From Helicobacter cinaedi CCUG 18818 = ATCC BAA-847 (lineage in GTDB: Bacteria; Campylobacterota; Campylobacteria; Campylobacterales; Helicobacteraceae), in the NCBI RefSeq assembly GCF_000155475.1, contig NZ_DS990392.1, positions 427,053 through 491,052 of the forward strand: DNA of 64,000 nucleotides. Direction: 5' to 3'. A model generated the notes under the pieces. The model was not told the DNA's origin. It did no database searches and was given only the letters and a program-made list of their open reading frames with translations. Shown one piece after another: positions 36,407 through 45,954 of this stretch. The translations under genes and the position numbers were made by a program. How positions within the stretch are numbered: the stretch's first letter is position 1; each line of letters opens with the position of its first letter.

Positions 36407-36540
36407 AACACACCTCCTAAAGATTAAGAAAGCTTAATTCTCCCACGAAGCCGTAAATAAAAAATAACAAGTTTCATTAGCTTACTCAAAAAAACTTTGA
36501 AAACAATTCTAACCACACAAAAAACAAATCTACAAAATAT

Positions 36541-37269
36541 CTAGTTTTCCAAATAGCTTCTAGATCCCTTGTATGCCTTGCTCCAGTAGTTAGAATCTAG
36601 TCTTGCCTTGCTGACGACCTTGCCCTTACTTGGTGCGTGGATAAACTCATTATTACCGATATAGATTCCCACGTGATTAATTCTCCTACCTTTGTTTGTG
36701 ATAAAAAACACCAAATCACCCTTTTGAAGCTTACTCTTATTAATCGCAGTGCCATCATCGTATTGATCAAATGAAGTGCGAGGCAAAGAGATTCCATTGA
36801 GACGATAGACTGCACGCGTCAAACCACTACAATCAAAGCCAGATTCCGAAGTGCCACCCCATTTATAAGGCACACCAAGATAATCGTGGGCAGATTCTAC
36901 CAAATCATCGCGTATGTCTTTGGACTTTTTTTGTTTAGGAACATTCTGCTGATTAATAGCATATTTCTGCGGCGATAAGATAAAAAAAACGCCAATTAGC
37001 CCTTGTTTTTGATACCTTTGAGCTTTACTTTTAGCAATCTCAAGGCTTTCATAGTTTCCAAATCGCACCTTATACATACCTTTTTCTTTAAACAAAAATG
37101 CATCAAGCCCCTTTTTATTAAGCGAATCTACCAGCCTTCCTGCATTTTCAACATTGCTAAAACTCCCCACCTGCACACTATATGCAAGAGGCTTTTGTGC
37201 GTTTAAAGACGCACAACCTACAAATAAAAATACTGCACCTATCCATATATACACAATGATTTTTCGCAT
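36541..37269 (-). CDS. SPOR plus NlpC/P60 peptidoglycan hydrolase, lipoprotein
   Basis: 242 aa. The signal ends in a lipobox (LFVGCAS), so the protein is probably lipid-anchored. A SPOR domain lies at about residues 28-100 (YSVQVGSFSNVENAGRLVD). The NlpC/P60 domain has YLGVPYKWGGTSESGFDCSGL with the catalytic Cys, INHVGIYIG with the His and NEFIHAPS with the third polar residue. Such enzymes cut stem peptides. RBS AAGGAG. Its role in septation or cell shape is an inference from the SPOR domain. Confidence 0.9.
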   Translation of the reverse strand: MRKIIVYIWIGAVFLFVGCASLNAQKPLAYSVQVGSFSNVENAGRLVDSLNKKGLDAFLFKEKGMYKVRFGNYESLEIAKSKAQRYQKQGLIGVFFILSPQKYAINQQNVPKQKKSKDIRDDLVESAHDYLGVPYKWGGTSESGFDCSGLTRAVYRLNGISLPRTSFDQYDDGTAINKSKLQKGDLVFFITNKGRRINHVGIYIGNNEFIHAPSKGKVVSKARLDSNYWSKAYKGSRSYLEN

Positions 37270-37284
37270 TTCACTCCTTAAAAA

Positions 37285-38016
37285 CTAAAACATTACAGGT
37301 CCAAGGAATCGTAGCCCCACAGATACCCAGCCTTCCTTACCTCTAAAGGCATTCCCATAAGTGCCATCAAGCTGAATCTTATCCTGCACAAGCCAGATTC
37401 TAAGCCCTAGCTGAAATTTTGCATTATCAAACCGCTCATAAAAGCTCTCCCCCAAAATCCACACCCTTTGGGTGAGCTGCTGCTCTAAGCCCAAGCCGAC
37501 ATTATAAATATGACTATCGTGTGATTCTCGCTCTAGTTTATAGCCAAAGTTTGAATGCAAAAGTAAAGTATTATCAAAAAATGCTGCACTAACAGGCACA
37601 TAGAGATAATGATCGTTACGATATTTAGAACGCTTAAAGTTATAGGCATTGCCTATAACAAGTCCATAACTATATCCATCTTTTTCCAAATCATTAAAAA
37701 TCTTTTTTGCCCCTATAATAAACTGCCTTGCACCAAAAAGAGCGTTTGTATCATCTTGCTTATATGGAGTGTTACTAAACATACCGCCCATACTCATCTC
37801 AATATCAAAAAGCAAGTTACAGCCCGGTATCGCCCAATACTCACCTATTTCGCCATCATACACACCCCAAGTCTCAAGCTGACAGGAATGCCTATCCACC
37901 ACGCGCGCATCATCGGTTATCATCGGTCTAGCGGCATATAATGGATAAAAAGATAGACACAAGGCAAATGCGATAAATGCGTATTGGGCTTGTTTGAATC
38001 TTACACCACACTTCAT
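37285..38016 (-). CDS. Outer-membrane beta-barrel-like protein, 243 aa
   Basis: The signal peptide (YAFIAFALCLSFYPLYA, cleavage after AYA/AA) is followed by RPMITDDARVVDRHSCQLETW, a start shared with transporter-like barrels of the phenol-degradation MetA type. Alternating strands with aromatic ends follow, finishing in FLGPVMF, with Phe last as in outer-membrane barrels. The start codon directly follows the phoH stop (TAAATG). Function unknown. Confidence 0.65.
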   Translation of the reverse strand: MKCGVRFKQAQYAFIAFALCLSFYPLYAARPMITDDARVVDRHSCQLETWGVYDGEIGEYWAIPGCNLLFDIEMSMGGMFSNTPYKQDDTNALFGARQFIIGAKKIFNDLEKDGYSYGLVIGNAYNFKRSKYRNDHYLYVPVSAAFFDNTLLLHSNFGYKLERESHDSHIYNVGLGLEQQLTQRVWILGESFYERFDNAKFQLGLRIWLVQDKIQLDGTYGNAFRGKEGWVSVGLRFLGPVMF

Positions 38017-39435
38017 TTAGAAATTTTCCCCAAACCAGCTTGCCACATCACTGCGAATCGTCTGTCGTAGCTGAATCCCAGCAATAAAGTCATCTTTCAA
38101 CGCCTTGCCTAAAAGACTCAACGCCCCGTTTCTAAACTTACTCAAATACGGATGGTCAATCTGTGCCCAATCGCCCAAAAACACAATCTTACTTCCCTGC
38201 CCTATGCGTGTGCCTATGAGCTTTATAGTCGCATTTGAAGCATTTTGCACTTCATCAAAAATCACAAATTTATTCCCTATGCTAATGCCCCTTGCGTGGG
38301 CAATATCCACAATCTCAATATTATGCTTTTGGATAAAATATTCTGTCGCAGCTTGTTTTTGTATGCCATTGACTTCGCCGCGATATTCAATGCGTTTAGC
38401 CAGAGAACTCTCTTGGAGCTTATCAATAGTAAAATTTATCGCACTATAAAGCGGATACATAAAATAGCCTAGCTTTTGGCTTTCATCGCCCTTACGGTAG
38501 CCTAGCTCGGCTTCTTTGTCATTAGCCGTAATCGTATTACGCATATACACAATGCCATCAACCACACCATTTTTCACAAGTGTAATTCCAGCCTGCAGGG
38601 CGATGAGCGTTTTGCCACTGCCTGTTGAGCCTGTGGCAATGGTGAGATTATTCTGTGGGTGGGTAAGCAGGGCATAGAGCATTTTTTGCTCTAAGTTAAT
38701 GGGCGTGATATAGGGCTGATGAGCTTTTAGAATCTCATCAAGATTCAGCTCTACAAACTCCCTGCCAACCTTTAAGCCAAAGATTTTTTTGCCTGTTCTA
38801 TACAACGCACTATCAGTATTATCCATTTCATCAATTTGGATTAAACTCCACTGCTTGAGTTTAGAAAAATTCTCATCTTTAGCTAAATCCGTCAAAGCCT
38901 TGTCTTTATGCACTTCAAAGGAATGCCAAAAATCAATATCGCTTGGATTTTCGACTCTATCTCTAAAAAGCGATTGTGCGGGAATCCCTTGGGCTTGAGT
39001 GCGGACTTTGAGTGAAATGTCATTAGTAAGCAAGGTAAGATTGTAATCCTTTGCGATTTCAATCAGTTTAGAATCATTATAGCTATGCTCTTGCGGTGGG
39101 AGCTTGTAGCGTGGGCGGTAGATAAGAAATAAAGGAATGCTGTAATTTTCAAATTTAAATAGAATCTCTTGGATAAAGTCATTATTTTCTTTTGCGATAG
39201 TAGCGATTTTATCCCCCTTACTGCCGCCCTTACTTAAATTATCGCTATTAATACAGCGGAAAAACTCGCGTGCAAAATACCCCGTCTCATTTTGTAAATC
39301 TTTTTTCTTATCAAGCTCTTCAATAACAACATCACAAATAAACAGCTGATTTTGGGCGTTTTGCCACAAAAAGATGATATTTTGCGTATCATCTAGGATA
39401 ATAGAAGTATCAAGCAAATAACACTTTGTAATCAT
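38017..39435 (-). CDS. PIN-domain plus PhoH-family ATPase
   Basis: 472 aa. An N-terminal PIN nuclease domain (CYLLDTSIILDD with acidic residues, LLTNDISLKVRTQ) covers about residues 1-150. The PhoH ATPase has Walker A at about 266-274 (ATGSTGSGKTLIA) and Walker B VIFDEVQNAS, followed by FLGDWAQIDHPY. This PIN-PhoH arrangement is the PhoH2/YlaK type, associated with RNA unwinding and cleavage. No clear RBS lies before the ATG. It is divergent from tpx. Confidence 0.88.
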   Translation of the reverse strand: MITKCYLLDTSIILDDTQNIIFLWQNAQNQLFICDVVIEELDKKKDLQNETGYFAREFFRCINSDNLSKGGSKGDKIATIAKENNDFIQEILFKFENYSIPLFLIYRPRYKLPPQEHSYNDSKLIEIAKDYNLTLLTNDISLKVRTQAQGIPAQSLFRDRVENPSDIDFWHSFEVHKDKALTDLAKDENFSKLKQWSLIQIDEMDNTDSALYRTGKKIFGLKVGREFVELNLDEILKAHQPYITPINLEQKMLYALLTHPQNNLTIATGSTGSGKTLIALQAGITLVKNGVVDGIVYMRNTITANDKEAELGYRKGDESQKLGYFMYPLYSAINFTIDKLQESSLAKRIEYRGEVNGIQKQAATEYFIQKHNIEIVDIAHARGISIGNKFVIFDEVQNASNATIKLIGTRIGQGSKIVFLGDWAQIDHPYLSKFRNGALSLLGKALKDDFIAGIQLRQTIRSDVASWFGENF

Positions 39436-39515
39436 TTGTAATCAATTAACTCCCTTTGGCTAAAATCCCACTATTGTATCAAAAGATACATAATCTAATG
39501 TAAAAGGATAGAATG

Positions 39516-40013
39516 ATGGAAGTAAAATTTAAAGACACTCCAGCAAAACTAAGTAGCAATACAATTAAAGTTGGCGATAACGCCCCAAAAGTAGCTCTTG
39601 TAGCTAAAGATTTATCACAAGTAGAAGTAGGTGGTGCAAGTGAAAGCTACCAAATCATCAATATCGTGCCAAGCCTTGATACAGGCGTATGTGCGACACA
39701 AACGCGTAAATTCAACGAAGAAGCAGCAAAACTGACAAACGCAAAAGTGTATGTGGTATCTTTGGATTTACCTTTTGCTCAAGGACGATTTTGCAGCACT
39801 GAAGGCATTGAGAATGTAATAGCGCTTAGCGATTTTAAGGCAAAAGACTTTGGCAGGGCGTATGGGTTGATTTTAGAATCTTCCCCACTTGCAGGGTTAC
39901 TCACTCGTGCGGTGATTGTGGTGGATCCACAGGGTAAAGTCGTCTATGTAGAAGTATGCGAAGAAATCACAAATGAGCCAGACTATCAAAAAGCGCTTGA
40001 AAGTGTTAAGTAG
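39516..40013 (+). CDS. tpx: Thiol peroxidase
   Basis: 165 aa from the second of two adjacent ATGs, which has the better spacing from AAAGGA. The peroxidatic Cys lies in SLDTGVCATQTRKF and the resolving Cys in QGRFCSTEG. The atypical 2-Cys Tpx reduces peroxides using thioredoxin, in cytoplasm or periplasm of Helicobacter. The next gene begins 3 nt after the stop. Confidence 0.94.
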   Translation: MEVKFKDTPAKLSSNTIKVGDNAPKVALVAKDLSQVEVGGASESYQIINIVPSLDTGVCATQTRKFNEEAAKLTNAKVYVVSLDLPFAQGRFCSTEGIENVIALSDFKAKDFGRAYGLILESSPLAGLLTRAVIVVDPQGKVVYVEVCEEITNEPDYQKALESVK

Positions 40014-40016
40014 GGT

Positions 40017-40436
40017 ATGGTGGAACATCTCACATTAGCAGAGATTGGCAAGATTCTAGATTTAGGGGTGTTTTATCTTGGCACAAAAGGCACTTGTGGG
40101 AATCCACGAGTGCGTCCTATGCGTTCAAATATCGTGCATAATGGCAAGTTGTATTTTGGCACAACGCACAACAAGAATCTCCTTAAGCATATTATGCAAT
40201 TTAGTGGTGTTGAAATCTGTATCAGCACGGCAGATATTTTGGCTTTGCGTGTGCGTGGGGAAGCAAGGGTGGCAAATCACCTTGATGTCAAAGAAGCTTT
40301 TATGGCAAAGTATGGGCGTATAGCCACCGCTTTTGAAAATAACCCAAATCACCCAGATTTTGCGGTTTTCTACCTTGAAAATATCAGTGCGAGACTACAA
40401 GACTTTAATGGCAATATTCTTACATACAAGGAATAG
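40017..40436 (+). CDS. Pyridoxamine-phosphate-oxidase-fold protein
   Basis: 139 aa. The split-barrel flavin fold is indicated by FYLGTKGTCGNPRVRPMRSNIVHNGKLYFGTTHNKNL cut into its two strands, ending in FYLENISARLQDFNGN. Members bind FMN or F420, and some bind haem or B6. The exact role is unknown. It is cotranscribed with tpx (3-nt gap), which suggests a redox or stress role. Confidence 0.75.
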   Translation: MVEHLTLAEIGKILDLGVFYLGTKGTCGNPRVRPMRSNIVHNGKLYFGTTHNKNLLKHIMQFSGVEICISTADILALRVRGEARVANHLDVKEAFMAKYGRIATAFENNPNHPDFAVFYLENISARLQDFNGNILTYKE

Positions 40437-40514
40437 CTACAAAGTCGGTGTGGTTTTGCTAGATTCTATTATTGCAAGATTCTAGCTTTTTAAAATAAGG
40501 CTAGAATCTAAGCC

Positions 40515-41882
40515 CTAGCTCTTATAATACTCCCTTACCACTTCCCTATCATCAAAATAAATCTTATTGTTGCCTATGATTTGACAGTCCTCATCGCCCT
40601 TGCCCAAAATCAACAGCACTTCATTTTCTTGCAACTCATTTAAAGCCTGAATAATCGCCTTTTTTCTATCCACTTCCATAACGACAAGTTTTCGCCCACA
40701 CTCTTTTGGCAGCCCACTTGCTATGTCCTGTAAAATTTCACTAGGATCTTCACTTCTTGGATTATCACTTGTGATGTAGAGTTTATCAGCGTATTCAAAC
40801 GCACAAGCACCCATTTTAGGACGCTTACTCTTATCCCTATCGCCCCCAGCCCCAAACACAACAGCAATTTTTTGATGTCTAAAACTTTCAAAAATCTGCT
40901 TCATACCATCGTGCGTATGTGCAAAATCCACAATCACAAGCGGTTTATGATGCACCACTTCCATACGCCCACTCACTCCGCCAAAATTTTCCATTGCTTG
41001 TGCTATCTTGCAAAGGGGCTTGTTTGTAAGAATCTTAACCGCAGCAATACCAGCAAGGGCATTGTATAGATTATGTTTGCCATAGAGATAGGTTTGCAGC
41101 GCACAGGATTCTTGGCTACATTCTTTATTGTCTCGCCACGCAATATGTGCATCAATGCCAGATTCTAACGCGTAAGCTCCAACGCTCAAATGCCCCTTTT
41201 TCTCCACACCATAATAAAACACCCCTATGTCCCCATATTGATCTTGGCATTGTGCGTATTTCTCATCAGCATTGATAAGCTTTAGCCCCCTTTCTTCAAA
41301 AAAGCTATTTTTCACTCGCCGATACTCTTCCACACTCTTATGATAATCCAAATGATCGCTTGTAATGTTTGTTAGAATCTTTAGCTCAAAGTTTAATCCC
41401 GCTATCCGCTCTTGGATAATGGCGTGTGAGCTTACCTCCATTATGAAATAATCACAGCCCTTAGCCTTAGCAAAACTAAGATTCTCATACAGCTCAAGCA
41501 CACTAGGTGTTGTAAGCCCTTTTGGCTTGATTGTGCTTTCATTAATAAAAAAGCCCCTTGTGCCAAGCAGGGCAACCTTATAGCCCAAATCAAGCAAAAG
41601 AGAGTAGATAATCGCTGCGGTGGTGGTTTTGCCATTTGTGCCGGTAATGCCTACAATGCGTGGATTTTCCCCGGGAATAGAATCTAAAAGCACCTTGCCT
41701 AAATCACAAGATTCTATAAGATTTTCTTGTGGAAAATCACTTGGGATAAATGCCATATTTTGCTTACTTCGCACAAGCAAAGCTTCTTCTTTTACCACCC
41801 CATTTTCTAAAGCCACACGCGTATCATCTGTAAGAATCTTAAAAGTCTTGCTCTTATAGTTTATGTTTTTTTTTATTATCAT
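40515..41882 (-). CDS. murE: UDP-MurNAc-tripeptide synthetase MurE
   Basis: 455 aa from the ATG at 41882, which has AAAGG upstream and gives the usual family length; a longer frame to 41978 lies inside the preceding gene. P-loop GTNGKTT is at 81-87. The substrate motif DNPR (TSDNPRSEDP) marks specificity for meso-diaminopimelate. LGKGDEDCQ stands near the end. The start overlaps the preceding 210-aa gene by 29 nt. Gene order with the next two genes matches H. pylori. Confidence 0.95.
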   Translation of the reverse strand: MIIKKNINYKSKTFKILTDDTRVALENGVVKEEALLVRSKQNMAFIPSDFPQENLIESCDLGKVLLDSIPGENPRIVGITGTNGKTTTAAIIYSLLLDLGYKVALLGTRGFFINESTIKPKGLTTPSVLELYENLSFAKAKGCDYFIMEVSSHAIIQERIAGLNFELKILTNITSDHLDYHKSVEEYRRVKNSFFEERGLKLINADEKYAQCQDQYGDIGVFYYGVEKKGHLSVGAYALESGIDAHIAWRDNKECSQESCALQTYLYGKHNLYNALAGIAAVKILTNKPLCKIAQAMENFGGVSGRMEVVHHKPLVIVDFAHTHDGMKQIFESFRHQKIAVVFGAGGDRDKSKRPKMGACAFEYADKLYITSDNPRSEDPSEILQDIASGLPKECGRKLVVMEVDRKKAIIQALNELQENEVLLILGKGDEDCQIIGNNKIYFDDREVVREYYKS

Positions 41883-42486
41883 TTGCCACCTTTTGTAAAA
41901 TTTTTTCAATCTCACCATCATAAATGATATTTTTCTTAAGCGAGTCAATATACTCCATTGATATATCTTGATAGTCATTGTCTATGAGTTCATTTAAAAA
42001 TTCATAAAATTCATTCTTGCTTGTAAAAATAATCTTTGAGCTAAACATCAAATCTTCAAAGGCTTCTTTAAAATTTTTCTTTTCTTTGGCAATTTGCTTA
42101 AAATCTTCATATAAGATTCCATTCAAGCTATCTGCACGGAGACTTTCAAGGTGCTTTAGCATAGAAAAAATACTATTTGTGCTTTTATCAAAACTTTTAA
42201 TCGTTTTTAGAATCTGCTCTCTTGCCTTTGCCTTGCTGATTTCTTGGGAGAGCAGAATCTGATAATATTCATATAAGCCAACCGCCTGCTCTTCGAAGTC
42301 TTCTGCCATATCAGCAAGCAAAATACCGATTGTAGATTCGGTATTGTTTGGCTCAAGTGTGAGATTATGCGTAAAAAGCTCAAATGCCTTTTTGTATTGC
42401 TTAGCAGTAAAAAGCTCAAATGCCTTTTTATTATTTCTATTGATAACTTGCCTTGTGCGTGTGTCTGTGAGTTTTATAACTTCCAT
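41854..42486 (-). CDS. TPR-like helical protein (HP1493-like position)
   Basis: 210 aa. The first half has repeated FELFTAKQYKKAFELFTHNLTLEPNN units typical of tetratricopeptide helices; the second half is charged and helical. No catalytic motif is seen. It sits between murE and the NifU-like gene, as the uncharacterised gene between them does in H. pylori, and overlaps murE by 29 nt. It is probably a protein-interaction module. Confidence 0.75.
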   Translation of the reverse strand: MEVIKLTDTRTRQVINRNNKKAFELFTAKQYKKAFELFTHNLTLEPNNTESTIGILLADMAEDFEEQAVGLYEYYQILLSQEISKAKAREQILKTIKSFDKSTNSIFSMLKHLESLRADSLNGILYEDFKQIAKEKKNFKEAFEDLMFSSKIIFTSKNEFYEFLNELIDNDYQDISMEYIDSLKKNIIYDGEIEKILQKVANDNKKKHKL

Positions 42487-42509
42487 AGTCTATCCATACT
42501 CAAAAAGTC

Positions 42510-42770
42510 TTAAAAAGATTCTCCGTGTGGGATATGCACGATGGCAATATCTGGGTGAATCTCTTCTTTTAAACGATTTTCAATAGCATATTTCAGCGTG
42601 TTTGCCGAGCTAGGACAACCCTTACAAGCCCCTTCTAAACGCACATACACCTTCGCATCTCTAATACCAAGCAAGGTAATATCCCCACCATCAAGCGTAA
42701 GCGTAGGACGCACCTTATCAATCACTAGCTCAACGGGAGTTTGCAACTCTTCATCACTAAAGGGAAACAT
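42510..42770 (-). CDS. NifU-like C-terminal domain Fe-S protein
   Basis: 86 aa. The domain has the CxxC pair in EGACKGCPSSANTLKYAIE after RPTLTLDGGDI, which binds an Fe-S cluster for delivery to target proteins (Nfu type). RBS AAAGGAGC precedes the start. It is the first gene of the three-gene set with the TPR-like gene and murE. Confidence 0.9.
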   Translation of the reverse strand: MFPFSDEELQTPVELVIDKVRPTLTLDGGDITLLGIRDAKVYVRLEGACKGCPSSANTLKYAIENRLKEEIHPDIAIVHIPHGESF

Positions 42771-42999
42771 ATCTGCTCCTTTTTTATATCCATAAAATTT
42801 TTAATATACTTAAAAACCGCCGTATTCTAGCGTATTTTTTCAAATGTATATTGTTTCCACTCACAGCCCAACACAGAATCTAAAAATGTTTATAAACTAC
42901 ACAAAGAAGCTTTTTTTACCATAAAATATCCGCAATGGACTTCATTTTGTATTCAATCCTTATATAGAATAGAACACGGATTTTACAAAAGGAGTGAAA

Positions 43000-44007
43000 A
43001 TGAAGTTAAAGAAAATCTCAATTATGGCTTTGGCTTGTGCTGTAAGCTTAGGATTTTTAGGTTGTGGTGAAGATAAGACACAAGAAGTGTATAAAGTGAA
43101 ATTTGCTCACGTTGTTAGTGCTAATACGCCAAAAGGGCAGGCTGCTGATTTTTTTGCTAAACGCGTTGATGAGTTAAGTAATGGAAAAATCAAAGTGGAA
43201 GTTTTCCCAAGTGCACAGCTTGTTGATGATGATAAAGTTTTTCAAGAGCTAACACGCAATAATGTGCAAATGGCGGCACCGAGCTTTTCAAAATTCACAC
43301 CTATTGCGAAAGAATTTAATGTATGGGATGTGCCGTTTCTATTCCGCGATACGGAGCATTTACACAAGGTAATGGATAGTGAAGTGGGACAGATTCTAAA
43401 AGATGTCGTATCTCGAAAAGGTATTGTTGCTCTTGATTATTGGGACGCAGGATTCAAACAATTCAGCACAAATAAAAAGCCTATTGTTCTCCCAGAAGAT
43501 GCAAAAGGACAAAAAATGAGAATTATGAGCTCAAAAGTGCTTGAAGAGCAAACAAAAGCCATTGGAGCGATCCCTCAAGTATTGCCATTTGGAGAAGTGT
43601 ATTCAGCCCTTTCTACAGGTGTTGTTGATGCGGCTGAAAATCCACTCTCTAATCTCTACAACTCTAAATTCTATGAAGTGCAAAGATCAATCACACTTTC
43701 AAATCACGGATATTTAGGCTATCTTGTTGTGGTAAGTGATGGCTTTTGGAAACAGCTTTCAGATAATTTAAAAGAGATTTTCAAACAAGCTCTCCACGAA
43801 GCCACAGAGTTTGAGCGTAAAGAAAGTGAAAAAGAAGAAAAAGTTCTGCTTGAAAAACTTAAAAAAGATGATACATCAAAAACAGAGGTTATCACACTTG
43901 CTCCAGAGCAAGTTTCAGTGTGGAAGGAAACTATGCAGGCAATTTACCCAAAATTCTACGATATTGTTAGTCAGGATTTGATTGAAAAAATCATTCAAGT
44001 GCAATAA
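43000..44007 (+). CDS. dctP: TRAP transporter substrate-binding protein DctP
   Basis: 335 aa from the ATG at 43000 after AAAGGAG. The signal ends in a lipobox (LGFLGCGED), so it is lipid-anchored or, less likely, cleaved. DctP motifs: VKFAHVVSANTPKGQAADFFA, NNVQMAAPSFSKF, DYWDAGFKQFSTNKKPI, MRIMSS and GEVYSALSTGVVDAAENPL. The invariant Arg (KMRIMSS) binds the carboxylate. The ligand is probably a C4-dicarboxylate or other organic acid. Confidence 0.93.
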   Translation: MKLKKISIMALACAVSLGFLGCGEDKTQEVYKVKFAHVVSANTPKGQAADFFAKRVDELSNGKIKVEVFPSAQLVDDDKVFQELTRNNVQMAAPSFSKFTPIAKEFNVWDVPFLFRDTEHLHKVMDSEVGQILKDVVSRKGIVALDYWDAGFKQFSTNKKPIVLPEDAKGQKMRIMSSKVLEEQTKAIGAIPQVLPFGEVYSALSTGVVDAAENPLSNLYNSKFYEVQRSITLSNHGYLGYLVVVSDGFWKQLSDNLKEIFKQALHEATEFERKESEKEEKVLLEKLKKDDTSKTEVITLAPEQVSVWKETMQAIYPKFYDIVSQDLIEKIIQVQ

Positions 44008-44027
44008 TCTAGAATCGAGGGGATTAA

Positions 44028-44645
44028 ATGCTTTCTTGGATTGCTAAACCTTTTATTTGGGTTCACCGTAGCCCAAAAGTCAATAGAGTTTTTGCTCTTT
44101 TGGATATCTTTATCGCTTCTATCAACAAAAATGTAGCTGTGGTAGGACTCCTTGCGGGGGTTATTATCACCGCTATAAATGTATTTTGTCGCTACCTTAG
44201 CGGACTTTTCCCAGATTATTTTCATCTTTCACTCACTTGGGCAGAAGAAATGGCTAGATATTGCTTTTTATGGTCGGCTTTTTTTGGTGCGGCTTATGGC
44301 TTTAGAAAGGGTGTGCATATCAGCGTAACTATGCTTTTAGAGCGTTTTCCGCCTAAAATCGCCAAAGCTTGTGTTATAGGCATACATACGCTTAACTCAT
44401 TTTTTCTCGCCTTTATGGCGTATGCTGGAGCAATGGTGTGTTATGATAACTACTTGCTTGGCTATATGAGTGAAGCATTGCACAATGTGCCTTTATGGAT
44501 TTTTCTGCTCTGTTTGCCTTTGGCATTTTTTGGTGCAACATACCGCTCTGTTGAAAAAATCTATGAAGTATCTTGGACCGAAGCAAATAAGGTTGTGAAA
44601 AATGCGGAAGTTGAGATGATTCACGATTCTGTAATAAAAGATTAA
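44028..44645 (+). CDS. dctQ: TRAP transporter small permease DctQ
   Basis: 205 aa with four membrane spans. SLTWAEEMARYCFLWSAFFGAAYGFRKGVHI is the DctQ signature, read here in two parts. It follows dctP by 20 bp and precedes dctM by 20 bp on the same strand. The first 40 residues add a cytoplasmic stretch. It forms the membrane complex with DctM. Confidence 0.9.
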   Translation: MLSWIAKPFIWVHRSPKVNRVFALLDIFIASINKNVAVVGLLAGVIITAINVFCRYLSGLFPDYFHLSLTWAEEMARYCFLWSAFFGAAYGFRKGVHISVTMLLERFPPKIAKACVIGIHTLNSFFLAFMAYAGAMVCYDNYLLGYMSEALHNVPLWIFLLCLPLAFFGATYRSVEKIYEVSWTEANKVVKNAEVEMIHDSVIKD

Positions 44646-44665
44646 AGACTAATAATGAGGCATTA

Positions 44666-45940
44666 ATGAGCGTTGCATATTTATTACTTGTTTTGTTTGG
44701 ATTACTTCTTTTAGGTGTGCCTATATCCATTGCTTTGGGTGTGAGTGCCATAAGCGCACTTTTCTTCTTTACTCCCTACAATGTCATAGGCTCGGCTGAA
44801 ATTATGTTTAATGGCTTAAAACCTGCACTTATGGCAATTCCTATGTTTATCTTGGCGGGTTCTCTTATGAGTAAGGGTAGCTCGGCAACGCGCATTGTGG
44901 AGTTTGCCAAATCGCTTGTTGGACATTTGCCCGGTGGTTTGCCTATCAGTGCGATTTTGGCTTGTATTATTTTTGCTGCTGTAAGCGGTAGCTCTCCTGC
45001 AACGGTGGTGGCTGTTGGCTCTGTGATGTTTTTAGCTATTAAAAATGCTGGATACCCAAAAAGCTACGCCGTTGGGGCGATCACCTCTGCAGGAAGTCTT
45101 GGGATTCTTATCCCACCCTCTGTTGTGATGATTGTTTATGGAGTAACAGCTGAAGTATCCATTGAAAAGCTTTTTATGGCAGGAGTTGTGCCGGGCTTGA
45201 TGATTGGACTTATGATGATGATTTATGCATATGTGGGGGCAAGGCGGCTAGGATTCAAAGCTACAAAGCCTGAAACTTTTAAAGTAAGATTTAAAAAATT
45301 TAAAGACGCATTTTGGGCACTGCTGATTATTTTTGTCATCATCGGTGGAATCTATGGCGGAATCTTTACTGCCACTGAAGCTGCGGGTATTAGTGCTGTA
45401 TATGCCTTTATCATTTCTGTTTTTGTGTATAGAGATATTAAATTTAAAGACTTATATGCTGTATTTTTAGACGCGGCGATTACAACGGCAATGATATTTT
45501 TCATTATTGGTTTTGCTGTTGTTTTTGCACATTTTTTAACAAATGAGAGAATCCCACATTTAATCGCAGAATTTCTTGTAGCACAAGAGATGAGTTGGTG
45601 GATGTTCCTTATCCTTGTGAATGTCGTGCTATTTATTATGGGGCAGTTTATGGAGCCTAGCTCTGTTATTATGATTATGACACCTTTGCTTTTACCCATC
45701 GCCCTAGCCCTTGGCATTGATCCTATACATTTTGGTATTGTGATGGTGGTAAATATGGAGCTAGGTATGCTTACTCCACCTGTGGGGCTTAACCTCTTTG
45801 TGGCGAGTTCGCTTACCGGGCTAAGTCTTAAAGATGTAATGACTTCTGTGTTGCCTTGGCTTGGTGTAATGCTTGTTGGGCTATTACTCATAACCTATAT
45901 TCCAGATATTTCACTATGGCTACCTAATCAAATCAAATAA
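44666..45940 (+). CDS. dctM: TRAP transporter large permease DctM
   Basis: 424 aa with about twelve spans. Signatures: IPMFILAGSLMSKG, ISAILACIIFAAVSGSSPATVVAVGS in two parts, ITSAGSLGILIPPSVVMIVYG, and MEPSSVIMIMTPLLLP. Na+-driven transport of the solute delivered by DctP. It ends 14 bp before a phosphate permease gene, so the four may share a transcript. Confidence 0.94.
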   Translation: MSVAYLLLVLFGLLLLGVPISIALGVSAISALFFFTPYNVIGSAEIMFNGLKPALMAIPMFILAGSLMSKGSSATRIVEFAKSLVGHLPGGLPISAILACIIFAAVSGSSPATVVAVGSVMFLAIKNAGYPKSYAVGAITSAGSLGILIPPSVVMIVYGVTAEVSIEKLFMAGVVPGLMIGLMMMIYAYVGARRLGFKATKPETFKVRFKKFKDAFWALLIIFVIIGGIYGGIFTATEAAGISAVYAFIISVFVYRDIKFKDLYAVFLDAAITTAMIFFIIGFAVVFAHFLTNERIPHLIAEFLVAQEMSWWMFLILVNVVLFIMGQFMEPSSVIMIMTPLLLPIALALGIDPIHFGIVMVVNMELGMLTPPVGLNLFVASSLTGLSLKDVMTSVLPWLGVMLVGLLLITYIPDISLWLPNQIK

Positions 45941-45954
45941 AGGGAGGGGGATTT

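Noticed and set aside
45352-45891. 179-codon minus-strand frame within dctM
   Set aside because: Complementary shadow of a membrane protein gene; no RBS and no recognisable domain.
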